From: [Eubacterium] cellulosolvens LD2006
GTDB taxonomy: Bacteria; Bacillota; Clostridia; Lachnospirales; Lachnospiraceae
Length of the DNA: 64,000 nucleotides
Assembly (NCBI RefSeq): GCF_000621585.1
Contig: NZ_KK211309.1
Span: 129,926 to 193,925 of the forward strand
Direction: 5' to 3'
The position numbers were made by a program, and so were the translations under genes. Below are positions 42,410 to 50,832 of this stretch, one piece after another (the first letter of the stretch is position 1; each line of letters opens with the position of its first letter). A model generated the notes under the pieces. That model saw nothing but the letters and a program-made list of their open reading frames with translations. It was not told the DNA's origin and made no database searches.

Positions 42410-44404
42410 ATGAAGAAGTACTATAGCCGGATCTTATTGATTCTGTACGATGTTCTGATCTTTGCTTTTATACAGTGGTTTTTGAACGTTTTTTACAAGG
42501 GGACGGTCCGGCTGTCGTTTGCCGGACTGATGCAGCAGTCTGTGCTCATGCTGTCCTGTATCGCCTACAGCCGGTGGGCCGGACAGCTTCACAGACAGAT
42601 CTGGAGATACGGAGGTATCCAGTGTTATACGCGTCTGATCCTGATGGATGCCCTTGGTTTCGGTATTTATTGTTCGCTCGAGAAAATTCTTCCGGTTGAG
42701 CACATCCGCTTCGACAGTATGCTTGCAGCCTATGGGTTGTTCTCGCTCGCGACGTTGTCCATGCGAATGGTCTATCGATATGCTTATAAATGCGGAAATC
42801 AGGACAATTTCCTCGGGAAGCTGCTTCGAACGCTTCTGAGGATCTTTGCGTTCGGCCGTGTTCTGACGGAGGCCGAGGCGGATCAGGGAAAGATCAAGAT
42901 CGCGATTATCGGAGCGGGAAGCGTAGGTTTAAGTCTTGCGGAGGATCTTCTGAATAATCCGAGGGCACAGTATGTACCGCGCTGTTTTGTGGACATAGAC
43001 AAAGACAAGATCGGCCGTGATGTCCGCGGGATTCCGATTCTGTCGGAGAGCGAGGCGACCTTCGATAAGCTCAGGGAACATCAGATCCAGGAAGTTGTTT
43101 TTGCTGTGCCGAAGATGGCGCGGGCGAGAAAACTGGAGCTGTATGAATACTATCGGAAATCCGGTTTCGGTATCAAGAATTATGATTTTCCGGCGATGGA
43201 GATTCCGGGAAGAAAACGGCAGATGCGGGAGTTCAGCGTCGAGGATCTTCTGTTCCGCAAAGAACTTCATGTCATCGATCCGGGAACCTGCAGGTACTAC
43301 AGGGACAAGGTGATCCTGATTACGGGAGGCGGCGGTTCGATCGGCTCGGAGCTCTGCAGACAGCTGGCGAAGATGCACCCGAAGCGTCTGATCATTGCGG
43401 ATATTTATGAGAACTGTGCTTATGACGTTCAGCAGGGGCTTTCTTTCGCTTATAAGGGTAAACTGGACATTCGTGTCGAGATTGTATCCGTCACGAACAA
43501 AGAGGGACTGTCGAGGGTTTTTGAAGAATACCATCCGGATATCACGATTCATGCAGCTGCTCACAAGCATGTGCCGCTGATGGAGAAGAATGCTCTGGAG
43601 GCAGTCACGAACAATGTGTTCGGCACGCTGAATGTGATGCAGCTCTGCGAGGAGTACGGCTGCGGAAGGTTTATGCTGGTCAGCACGGACAAGGCGGTGA
43701 ATCCGACCAATGTCATGGGCGCGACCAAGCGTGTCTGCGAAATGATCATGCAGGCCTACAGTACGGTGGGAAAGGTTCGCTGCTCCGCGACGAGGTTCGG
43801 AAATGTACTCGGTTCGGCAGGTTCGGTAATACCGCTGTTTAAGCGCCAGATTGAGGCCGGAGGACCGATCACGGTCACTGACCGGAGGATCATCCGGTAT
43901 TTTATGACGATTCCGGAAGCTTCGCAGCTGGTGCTCGAATCGGGAGCCATGGCGGAGAGTGGAGAGCTCTTTGTTCTGGATATGGGAAAAGCTGTGAAAA
44001 TCTGGCAGCTTGCGGAGACCATGATCCGGATCAGCGGCGTCAACGGTATTGATATTGTTGAGACGGGGCTCCGCCCCGGCGAAAAGCTCTATGAAGAGCT
44101 TCTCGTCAAGAAAGACGAACTGGATCGCACGGAGAATGATATGATTTTTGTAGAGCGGGAACTGCCGCTCTCGATGGAGGAACTGGAGGAGAAACTTGCG
44201 ATCCTCTCCGCTGCCTGCGCGACGGGCAGTGATGCAGAAGTGAAGCGCGCGCTGCAGCGTGTGGTTCCGACATACCGGACACCGGACGAAGTGAATCGCG
44301 CGGTTGCACCGGACGAGACGGAAAACCGGCTGCAGAAAGAAGAGATCCAGGAAGTGGGAACGGCGTCGAAGGCGTCGAGGATCTCTGCGGGGGCGATCGG
44401 GTAG
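42410..44404 (+). CDS. CapD/FlaA1-type UDP-sugar 4,6-dehydratase (membrane)
   Basis: A 664-residue membrane-bound nucleotide-sugar dehydratase/epimerase. Four N-terminal helices (to about residue 125), a first Rossmann domain (I-I-G-A-G-S-V-G), then the catalytic SDR domain with I-T-G-G-G-G-S-I-G-S-E and V-S-T-D-K-A-V-N-P-T-N. Such enzymes begin synthesis of deoxy-amino sugars (for example from UDP-GlcNAc) used in capsule or glycoprotein glycans. It has a C-terminal extension rich in Glu. A terminator follows. No glycosyltransferases are beside it. Confidence 0.92.
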   Translation: MKKYYSRILLILYDVLIFAFIQWFLNVFYKGTVRLSFAGLMQQSVLMLSCIAYSRWAGQLHRQIWRYGGIQCYTRLILMDALGFGIYCSLEKILPVEHIRFDSMLAAYGLFSLATLSMRMVYRYAYKCGNQDNFLGKLLRTLLRIFAFGRVLTEAEADQGKIKIAIIGAGSVGLSLAEDLLNNPRAQYVPRCFVDIDKDKIGRDVRGIPILSESEATFDKLREHQIQEVVFAVPKMARARKLELYEYYRKSGFGIKNYDFPAMEIPGRKRQMREFSVEDLLFRKELHVIDPGTCRYYRDKVILITGGGGSIGSELCRQLAKMHPKRLIIADIYENCAYDVQQGLSFAYKGKLDIRVEIVSVTNKEGLSRVFEEYHPDITIHAAAHKHVPLMEKNALEAVTNNVFGTLNVMQLCEEYGCGRFMLVSTDKAVNPTNVMGATKRVCEMIMQAYSTVGKVRCSATRFGNVLGSAGSVIPLFKRQIEAGGPITVTDRRIIRYFMTIPEASQLVLESGAMAESGELFVLDMGKAVKIWQLAETMIRISGVNGIDIVETGLRPGEKLYEELLVKKDELDRTENDMIFVERELPLSMEELEEKLAILSAACATGSDAEVKRALQRVVPTYRTPDEVNRAVAPDETENRLQKEEIQEVGTASKASRISAGAIG

Positions 44405-44432
44405 AGACGATTGAAAATGGATATGGGTATGC

Positions 44433-44460
44433 GCGCGGCAGGAGACTGCCGCGTTTTCTC
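44433..44460 (+). terminator. Intrinsic terminator after the dehydratase
   Basis: Stem cgcggca / tgccgcg with loop ggagac, then ttttctc. Confidence 0.75.
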
Positions 44461-44488
44461 TTTGGACAAGTGCTGACAAATTGTTCGT

Positions 44489-44530
44489 GACATCTGCGGG
44501 ACAGGGACATGTCCCTGCCCCGCAGATGTC
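44489..44530. repeat. Long inverted repeat
   Basis: Two 20-base arms (gacatctgcggg...) with one mismatch meet at gggacatgtccc. There is no T run, so this is either a processing or protein-binding site or a cruciform. Confidence 0.65.
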
Positions 44531-44661
44531 TGGATTTGGAAAAATAGCAGAAAAATCTCAGATATGACAAAAATGAGACGAAAAGCACATACAATATACG
44601 GTATCCATATGCGGTATCCGGGTTACTGTGTGAGTCGCGGATGCCGCATATACGGAAATGA

Positions 44662-45006
44662 ATGTGTATTGGAGAAGTAAAACGTTATATGATGGGGTTC
44701 GGGAAACTTGATCGTGACTGGAAGGATACGGATTTGCGCATGGCGGAAGATGCGGTTGTGGAGAAGATCCGGGGACTGGAGAATGCAAATGACGGTTCCT
44801 GTACGGGCGACGCTGCGGGGGAGTCAAGGATTAATAGGCTGACTTCCGGTCTGGAGTTGCTGCACTTTATGAAGCATTCCATGACCTGCGCGGACGCGGG
44901 CGGGGAGGCCGTGTTGCATCGGAGGGATCTTGTGATTTCCGCTCACGGGGAGACCTGGCAGATCGAGGATGGAAAGCTGTCGCCGGTTGTTCTCGCGGAG
45001 GGATGA
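44662..45006 (+). CDS. Hypothetical protein, 114 aa
   Basis: A small acidic protein without signal peptide. Alternative starts at 44689 or 44692 (GGAG 14 bases upstream). It contains a helical middle (L-E-L-L-H-F-M-K-H-S-M) and a short beta-like end (W-Q-I-E-D-G-K-L). The terminator close behind it supports expression. It is not recognised. Confidence 0.45.
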   Translation: MCIGEVKRYMMGFGKLDRDWKDTDLRMAEDAVVEKIRGLENANDGSCTGDAAGESRINRLTSGLELLHFMKHSMTCADAGGEAVLHRRDLVISAHGETWQIEDGKLSPVVLAEG

Positions 45007-45083
45007 CGCGCGGCTACCATCTGGCGGGGTGCCGGAGAAATGCTTGAGTTTCACTTTCGTAAAAAGGATATGATTATATGATG

Positions 45084-45114
45084 GCGCGGCAGGAAACAGC
45101 CGCGCTTTATTTTT
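45084..45114 (+). terminator. Intrinsic terminator
   Basis: Stem gcgcggc / gccgcgc with an 8-base loop, then tttattttt. Confidence 0.8.
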
Positions 45115-45450
45115 GAACGAAAAAACTTGATAGGTGTCAATAAAGCGTATGTGAGGCGCCCGCGAGTCAGGAATATGTTCGCTTTCATGTCGCCTCGTTG
45201 GAATCGCTGCGCTGCCTATTGTCGCCGGTTCCGGAAACTCGCGCATTAATGCGGCTGATTCTTCCGACAAGTAATGAAATGCGCTCGGATAGTCCTCCAC
45301 CGGCGACGCTTTTGCATCGCTTCCTTCCTCGGCTTCCTATCGTTCGCGGACATGTCCCTTTGAACGGGAGCTGTTGGCTTCGTAGAAAAAGAATGCGAAG
45401 ATTTGTCGGAATTTTCGAAATACTTTCGGTTACAGTCGGCGTGTTTGCAC
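45115..45450. other. Intergenic GC-rich stretch, possibly degenerate repeat
   Basis: About 330 bp without a credible gene. Short blocks (ttcgct...tgtcgc, cgctgcgctgcctattg, tcctatcgttcgcg) recall repeat family 2 but alignment by eye is poor. It separates the polysaccharide region from the type VII cluster. Confidence 0.35.
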
Positions 45451-45480
45451 TTGAACTAAAAGTGTTCATTATGTTATAAT
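45451..45480 (+). promoter_or_regulatory. Promoter of the type VII secretion cluster
   Basis: TTGAAC (45451-45456), 18 bases, TATAAT (45475-45480). A small inverted repeat tgaac-N7-gttca overlaps the -35 box and could be an operator. The leader to the first gene is about 170 bases. Confidence 0.7.
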
Positions 45481-45659
45481 TGTTTGCGAAATATCAAAAA
45501 CTTCACACAATTCCGCATGGTCATGAGGATGGAAAAACTGCGTGGGTATCCGGCGGATACTGATCTATCTGCGATTGCTCGAGGATGCAGACCTGTCGTT
45601 TTTTCGATGTCGGCTTGTGGAAGTGATGTTCTTTTAAAACTAAATAAAAGGTGAGTAAA

Positions 45660-48260
45660 ATGAAAAGAAAGCAGTTACTTAAGAATATTCCCGGTTTGAT
45701 GATGGCCGGGGCGCTTTGCTTTTGCATGACCGTGCAGGCTCCGCAGGCCGGAGTACCGGGCGTGGGTGCGCAAAGCGTGGAGGCTGCGGAGAATGGTGAG
45801 GAGGTCAAGGCTGTCAGCAGTTCTTCCTCGAAAGCCGATGCGAATAAGCATACTTCTGAACGGATTGCCGTGGTCAATCTCGATGAGGGAATCAAGGTTG
45901 ACGAAAAAACTGTTGTTTATGCGGATCAGATTGTCTCACTGCCGAACGAGAAGGATTATCGTTATACGTCTCTGGCGGATGCCAAGGAGGGCGTGGAGAA
46001 CGGAACATACGGCGCTTATATCCTGATCCCGGCGACGTTCTCCAAAACTGTGGCGAGTATCAATTCGTCGCCGCAGACCTGTCAGCTCAGTTACGCGCTT
46101 GACAGGAATCTGGACGCGGACATTCAGTACAAACTGCTCCACGAGATTTTTTCTTTTAACACGGATCTGAACAATGACCTGAGTTATATGTACCTGGAAA
46201 ACATCATGAATGAGTTTCACACGGCCCAGGACAACGCGAAGCTTGTCATGAATAATGATAAGAAGGATAAAGAGGCCATTGACAATATCAATCCGAATGA
46301 TCTGGTATCCATGGTGAAACTGCCGGAGATGAAGCAGCAGGAAAACAATATTCCGGTGCTTGATATCAGCAGTTACACTTCGAATATCACGTCGATTCTC
46401 GGAGAGATCGACTCGTCGCTGAATTCCGGCGTGCAGGAAGTGAACGAAGGACTTCAGCTGATCATGCAGACCGGATCGGATCTGCAGAAGGAACTGGATT
46501 CGATCTGGACGGGCGTGGATGAACTGCCGAAACTCGACAAGATCGATGCAAAGCAGTATATAAAGACTGCCGACGAAAAGTTCGAAAGAGTTGCGAAAGA
46601 GGCAAAAGACTTTGTCGACGGCTATCAGACGCAGCTGGACGAGACAAGCACGGAGATTTCCGAGCTGGTGAAAAGGATCAATCAGTCGCTGAACGCCGGA
46701 GGCGGTCGCGGATCGGACGATTCGCAGATCGCGATCCCGTATGTGGCGGTGGAAGAGTCAGAAGGTCAGTTCGTCCTGTGCTATAAGTACAAAAACAGTA
46801 ATCAGGCTATTAATGGCGCACCGACAATTACGCTGGCTCTTCAGTGCAAAGAGGAAGAAAAGGAGCGGGCAGAAAAACTGCGCGCGGCCTATACGCTGAT
46901 CATGAAGGCGCTCCGTACGGGAGAGACCGGAAGCCGCGCGTCGTACAGCTATACGCAGAATGAGGTGACGCAGCTCGACACGGTGGAAATTACCTATGTG
47001 GATGAGAACGGAGAATCTCATACAGTCACCGGTGCGCCGACAAGCCCGGTATACACCTACACGGAAGTTCCGGTGGAGCTCAACGGCGGCGCCGAGGCGA
47101 AATCCGCAGACGAGATTCTGGCAGAACTGGACAGGGATCCGAATTTTGACCGTGCCGGCTATCCGTCCTGTGCAGAGCTGATAAATGAGGTGGAGACGAA
47201 TCCATCGTTGCTTGAGGCGAAGAAGACTCTTCAGATCACGGGTGGAAATGTGAAGGATTTCGGAAATTATCCGGAACAGGTTCTGGGAAGTGCCGTGAGC
47301 GTTTCGAACGGCACGCTGCGAGGCGTTAATGTCAACAATCTGATTGAGTATGACGACTCGGGCAAACCTCTCTATGACTATGAGAGCGGCAATGTAGTTA
47401 CAATCGGAAACAGAATTGCAAATCTGACGGGTAATAAAATTGCCACGATGAAAAAGAATTTTTCCGAGAGCGTGAAGAAGAACGCGATTGCATTCGAGGA
47501 GACCGGAGAAGAATTGACCGGAGCGGTCGATGAAGCCGTGGACAAAGTCAATGATGACATCAAGACCAAGTCCGAAAAGATCAAAGAGAATATTGATGAC
47601 TCCAAAGATGCGGTACAGAACTATCATCGCGGGGTGAATGAACACAGACCGACCTTCAGGAGCGATGCGGCGGGCAAAGCGGGTGATGTACACTCCAATG
47701 CCACGGAAATGATGTCGGAAGTTATGAAGAACAACAATGAGCATGTGAAGTATGCGAACGATGTCTTTACAACGGCGAACGACAATGTCAACAGCCTGCG
47801 GCAGAGCATCACGGATAGTCAGAACGCTTCCAATGAGGCGGTTCAGAAAGGTCTTGAGGACGCGAAGTCAGTGAAGGATTCGACAAGCAGACAGAACCAG
47901 GATCTGATGCAGTCGTTCACGGAGAAGCTCTCATATACAAGACTCGGAACACTGGAAAATACGACAACCTACAAGTTTATTGCGAACCCGATGGTCGCGG
48001 TGGATGAATCCAGGGACGCATCGAAAATTCTCGATAGTGTCGAGGTCGGAAACGGCAATGCGATTTCGCCTTCTGCGGAGCAGAAGACACAGACCGGCGC
48101 CGGAGCGAAGAAACGGACCGTGACGGTCGACAAGGCGGCACAGCCGGTGAAGGTGATCACATACGTTCTGGTGGCGGCGCTTCTGGTGGCGTTGGCCGGT
48201 CTTTGCGGCTACATTCTCCATCTGAAAAGAGCCCGTGGCAGACATCGGATGGACTATTAA
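45660..48260 (+). CDS. esaA: EsaA/YueB-like type VII secretion membrane protein
   Basis: An 866-residue protein. Signal/anchor helix near the N-terminus (about 13-33), then a block typical of the EsaA/Pip ectodomain: I-A-V-V-N-L-D-E-G with G-A-Y-I-L-I-P-A-T-F-S-K. A long, largely helical and coiled-coil extracellular region follows, and a single helix at about 832-852 with basic end. EsaA and YueB of Staphylococcus and Bacillus usually have six membrane helices; only two are seen here. It is the first gene of the cluster. AAGG precedes the ATG at 45660. Confidence 0.85.
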   Translation: MKRKQLLKNIPGLMMAGALCFCMTVQAPQAGVPGVGAQSVEAAENGEEVKAVSSSSSKADANKHTSERIAVVNLDEGIKVDEKTVVYADQIVSLPNEKDYRYTSLADAKEGVENGTYGAYILIPATFSKTVASINSSPQTCQLSYALDRNLDADIQYKLLHEIFSFNTDLNNDLSYMYLENIMNEFHTAQDNAKLVMNNDKKDKEAIDNINPNDLVSMVKLPEMKQQENNIPVLDISSYTSNITSILGEIDSSLNSGVQEVNEGLQLIMQTGSDLQKELDSIWTGVDELPKLDKIDAKQYIKTADEKFERVAKEAKDFVDGYQTQLDETSTEISELVKRINQSLNAGGGRGSDDSQIAIPYVAVEESEGQFVLCYKYKNSNQAINGAPTITLALQCKEEEKERAEKLRAAYTLIMKALRTGETGSRASYSYTQNEVTQLDTVEITYVDENGESHTVTGAPTSPVYTYTEVPVELNGGAEAKSADEILAELDRDPNFDRAGYPSCAELINEVETNPSLLEAKKTLQITGGNVKDFGNYPEQVLGSAVSVSNGTLRGVNVNNLIEYDDSGKPLYDYESGNVVTIGNRIANLTGNKIATMKKNFSESVKKNAIAFEETGEELTGAVDEAVDKVNDDIKTKSEKIKENIDDSKDAVQNYHRGVNEHRPTFRSDAAGKAGDVHSNATEMMSEVMKNNNEHVKYANDVFTTANDNVNSLRQSITDSQNASNEAVQKGLEDAKSVKDSTSRQNQDLMQSFTEKLSYTRLGTLENTTTYKFIANPMVAVDESRDASKILDSVEVGNGNAISPSAEQKTQTGAGAKKRTVTVDKAAQPVKVITYVLVAALLVALAGLCGYILHLKRARGRHRMDY

Positions 48261-48272
48261 TTCTGTATTACG

Positions 48273-48296
48273 GAAACGCTGATTGTTCAGCGTTTC
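48273..48296 (+). terminator. Hairpin between esaA and esxA
   Basis: Stem gaaacgctga / tcagcgtttc with loop ttgt; the T run is poor, so it is likely a partial terminator or processing site that sets esxA mRNA apart. Confidence 0.55.
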
Positions 48297-48385
48297 TCTA
48301 ATAATAAAGTGTTCGGCAGGAAGCCGGGCACAATGTAACTATCAACCATTTAAACTATATAATGTAAAAGAAAAGAGGGAAAATT

Positions 48386-48679
48386 ATGCCAGATTTAAAA
48401 GTCACACATGGAGAAATGAGCAATGCAGCACAGAGATTTGACAGCAGCGCAAGCGAGATTGAGCAGCTCAATCAGTCTGTTACAAGATTAGTAACAGATC
48501 TGACAACCAATGTCTGGGAGGGTGGTGCCAGCCAGGCATTTGCAGCACAGTGGCAGCAGCTTTCTCCGAGCTTCACAAAAGCAGCGCAGCTCCTGAACGA
48601 TGTTGCGACACAGCTGAGAAATATCAGCAACGCATACGCACAGCAGGATTCGGATATTGCATCCAGACTTTCCGTGTAA
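48386..48679 (+). CDS. esxA: WXG100 protein EsxA
   Basis: A 97-residue helical hairpin protein with the central W-E-G turn (about residues 44-46), the mark of WXG100 substrates of type VII secretion. It has no signal peptide. It is probably secreted as a dimer and also needed for machine function. Hairpins on both sides suggest that its message is separated from and made in excess of its neighbours. Confidence 0.95.
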   Translation: MPDLKVTHGEMSNAAQRFDSSASEIEQLNQSVTRLVTDLTTNVWEGGASQAFAAQWQQLSPSFTKAAQLLNDVATQLRNISNAYAQQDSDIASRLSV

Positions 48680-48698
48680 TCGTTAATAGTGTTTTTGG

Positions 48699-48738
48699 TG
48701 CAGGTCGTCCGGAAACTTCCGGCGGCCTGTGCTTTTTT
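48699..48738 (+). terminator. Terminator after esxA
   Basis: Imperfect stem gcaggtcgtccgg / ccggcggcctgtgc with loop aaac, followed by six T residues. Confidence 0.8.
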
Positions 48739-48874
48739 CCGGACATCATTTCTGAGCGGTGTGCAGCGTGCGCGAAGTCCTTCGCGCGCAGTGCAGACAG
48801 ACTCAGGAACGGGAATGCCGTTGATCCGACGTTTTTACGATCGTAATCTTTAGGAGGGAGAGACCGCGACGGTT

Positions 48875-49384
48875 ATGGGAAATTCAATACGCGCTTTGCG
48901 GGATGCGCAGGAGAAAAACGGAGAAGAGGCAGTAACCTCATCCTCCGCAGGGGAGGAGCAGTCTGCCGGAAGTGCAGATTCGGCGATCAAAATCGATCCC
49001 GGCGTGCTGCATGAAAAGCATGACAGATACTCTTCGCTGACAGATGAGAATCAGGTGGCTCTTTTCACAGACCGCTATGAGCAGGCGGTGAAGAGGTCGC
49101 TGCAAAATGAACAGGAAAAAAAGAAACAGATGGAACAGACGCTGTTCACCTCTGCGATGAAGGAAAAACCGAACCGGGAGGCGAAGCTGAAGAACCAGTT
49201 GTTTGTAAATGCCGGGACGGAGTACAAGAAGGCCGGCTATGTGACGGATACATCCTATGACGGCATCGTGTACGCGTCCATCGGGCTTGCCTGCGTGATC
49301 TTTGCGGCGGTGATGATCGGAAGATGGGACAGGAGAAAGAAGAAAAGGCAGAAAGATGCAGCTGACAATTACACTTATCGATGA
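48875..49384 (+). CDS. EssA-like single-pass membrane protein
   Basis: A 169-residue protein with a hydrophilic, charged N-terminal 125 residues, then one membrane helix (about 129-148, I-V-Y-A-S-I-G-L-A-C-V) and a basic R-R-K-K-K-R end. Placement between esxA and esaB is that of EssA in T7SSb loci, and size fits, but EssA normally also has an N-terminal hydrophobic segment, absent here. GGAGGGAG lies about 15 bases upstream of the ATG, further than usual. EssA identity is inferred from context. Confidence 0.65.
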   Translation: MGNSIRALRDAQEKNGEEAVTSSSAGEEQSAGSADSAIKIDPGVLHEKHDRYSSLTDENQVALFTDRYEQAVKRSLQNEQEKKKQMEQTLFTSAMKEKPNREAKLKNQLFVNAGTEYKKAGYVTDTSYDGIVYASIGLACVIFAAVMIGRWDRRKKKRQKDAADNYTYR

Positions 49385-49598
49385 AAAAAGCGGTTTTGAC
49401 AGGGATATCATCGTGAACGCCGATCAGAAGATCGGGGAGACGATGGCGATCCTTGGAAACGCGGGATATTTGAAAATTACGGAACGCGGACAGAACGGAT
49501 ACAGAATCCGTTCCGGCAGAAGCGGAAAGTATGTGGATCCGGCGAAGAGTTACGCCGAAGAGAATATTTTCTACGGGGATATTCTGAATATCATTTGA
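49356..49598 (+). CDS. esaB: EsaB/YukD ubiquitin-like protein
   Basis: An 80-residue ubiquitin-fold protein. It starts M-Q-L-T-I-T-L-I-D and ends G-D-I-L-N-I-I, typical of YukD. It is cytoplasmic and affects type VII secretion or its expression. It overlaps the preceding gene by 29 bases, showing tight coupling. Confidence 0.9.
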   Translation: MQLTITLIDEKSGFDRDIIVNADQKIGETMAILGNAGYLKITERGQNGYRIRSGRSGKYVDPAKSYAEENIFYGDILNII

Positions 49599-49617
49599 TT
49601 GTATGGAGACGTGAGAT

Positions 49618-50832
49618 ATGAGCTTATTCAAGAAAAACAGAACTGCGGCTGACACCGGAAACGGCGGATCCGGAGAAGAAAACGGCGGAATGATCTCTGC
49701 AGGAGTGACTGCTGGGGAAAGCGTCGGGAAGACGGGGGAAGTGACCGTAAAGAAATCCTCGATGAACGCGGCCACAGAGTATGACTACCGTTTTCTTGTC
49801 TATGAGAACGACCTGCTTCTTCCGGCGGAGATCTGTCCGGACGGAGAAGTGCTTCACATTACATACCGGATCGGGGAGCGCAGTCCGTTTGAGGAGGCAA
49901 CCTCGGAGGATCTTCCGGAGCGACTGCAGCTTTTAATCAGCTGCGCGGCGCTCGCGGGACTCGGCAGAGAATATTGTTTTTCACTGGAACCGGGAAATCT
50001 CTATTATGACGCGCAGTACCGGACGGCTGTCCGGGCGCGGGATATCTATGCGGCCGGAGCGGAGGCGTCCGAAGAGGAATTTTGCCGGCAGTACCGGGCG
50101 CTGATCGGATTTCTTCTTCAGAAGAAGTACAGCTACCGGGATTATCTGCAGGGGGGACAGCAGCTTCTCTCTGAGAGCAGATTTTTGTCCGGCCTTCTCA
50201 ATCTGCACACGGCAGAGGAAATCCGCAGGTACCTTGAGGCGGAGTATCTTCGCATCAAAAAAGACAGAAGCGAGAACTACGAACTGTTTCCGAAAAAAGC
50301 GCACCGGGCGTTGAAAATCACGGCGGTTTCGCTGGCGGTTCTGCTTGCGGCGGCCGCGGGTTTTCTCGTGTATCACATGTTTTTTGTCGAACCGTATAAG
50401 GACGCGGAGATCGGACTCTCCAGAGCCTATACGAAATCGGATTACGAGACCTCGATCCGGGCGATGGAGAAGGTCCCGGTAAAGAAGATGTCGGATGTTG
50501 AGAAGTATATGCTTGCGACAGCGTACGTCCGCACCGAGGATCTGACGAGCGAACAGAAGGAGAATATCATTGAGACTTTTTCGCTCAACAACGCTCCGGA
50601 GCGCATGGAATACTGGATCTATGCCGGACGGAATCAGACAGAAGAGGCTGTGGATATCGGCATCCGTCTGTCGGACGGCCAGCTTCAACTCTACGCGTAT
50701 ATGAAGGCAAAGGCCATGACCGAGGCGGACACTTCCATGGACGCCGAGAAGAAGAAAGAAACGCTGGATAAGCTGGATCAAAAGATCGAAGAGCTCTCCA
50801 AAGAATACAGCCTGGATGAGGAAGACAAGTGA
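49618..50832 (+). CDS. essB: EssB/YukC type VII secretion protein
   Basis: A 404-residue membrane component with a cytoplasmic pseudokinase-like domain (about 50-215), one membrane helix (about 232-253) and a helical extracytoplasmic domain ending in a Lys/Glu coiled coil. E-Y-D-Y-R-F-L-V-Y-E and L-L-P-A-E-I near the start are family marks. It interacts with EssC in the secretion pore. Its stop overlaps the essC start (TGATG). Confidence 0.92.
   Translation: MSLFKKNRTAADTGNGGSGEENGGMISAGVTAGESVGKTGEVTVKKSSMNAATEYDYRFLVYENDLLLPAEICPDGEVLHITYRIGERSPFEEATSEDLPERLQLLISCAALAGLGREYCFSLEPGNLYYDAQYRTAVRARDIYAAGAEASEEEFCRQYRALIGFLLQKKYSYRDYLQGGQQLLSESRFLSGLLNLHTAEEIRRYLEAEYLRIKKDRSENYELFPKKAHRALKITAVSLAVLLAAAAGFLVYHMFFVEPYKDAEIGLSRAYTKSDYETSIRAMEKVPVKKMSDVEKYMLATAYVRTEDLTSEQKENIIETFSLNNAPERMEYWIYAGRNQTEEAVDIGIRLSDGQLQLYAYMKAKAMTEADTSMDAEKKKETLDKLDQKIEELSKEYSLDEEDK

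Noticed and set aside
42109-42426. 105-codon open frame between the SGNH-like gene and the dehydratase
   Set aside because: It runs through a terminator hairpin, has no ribosome site and no protein-like composition.
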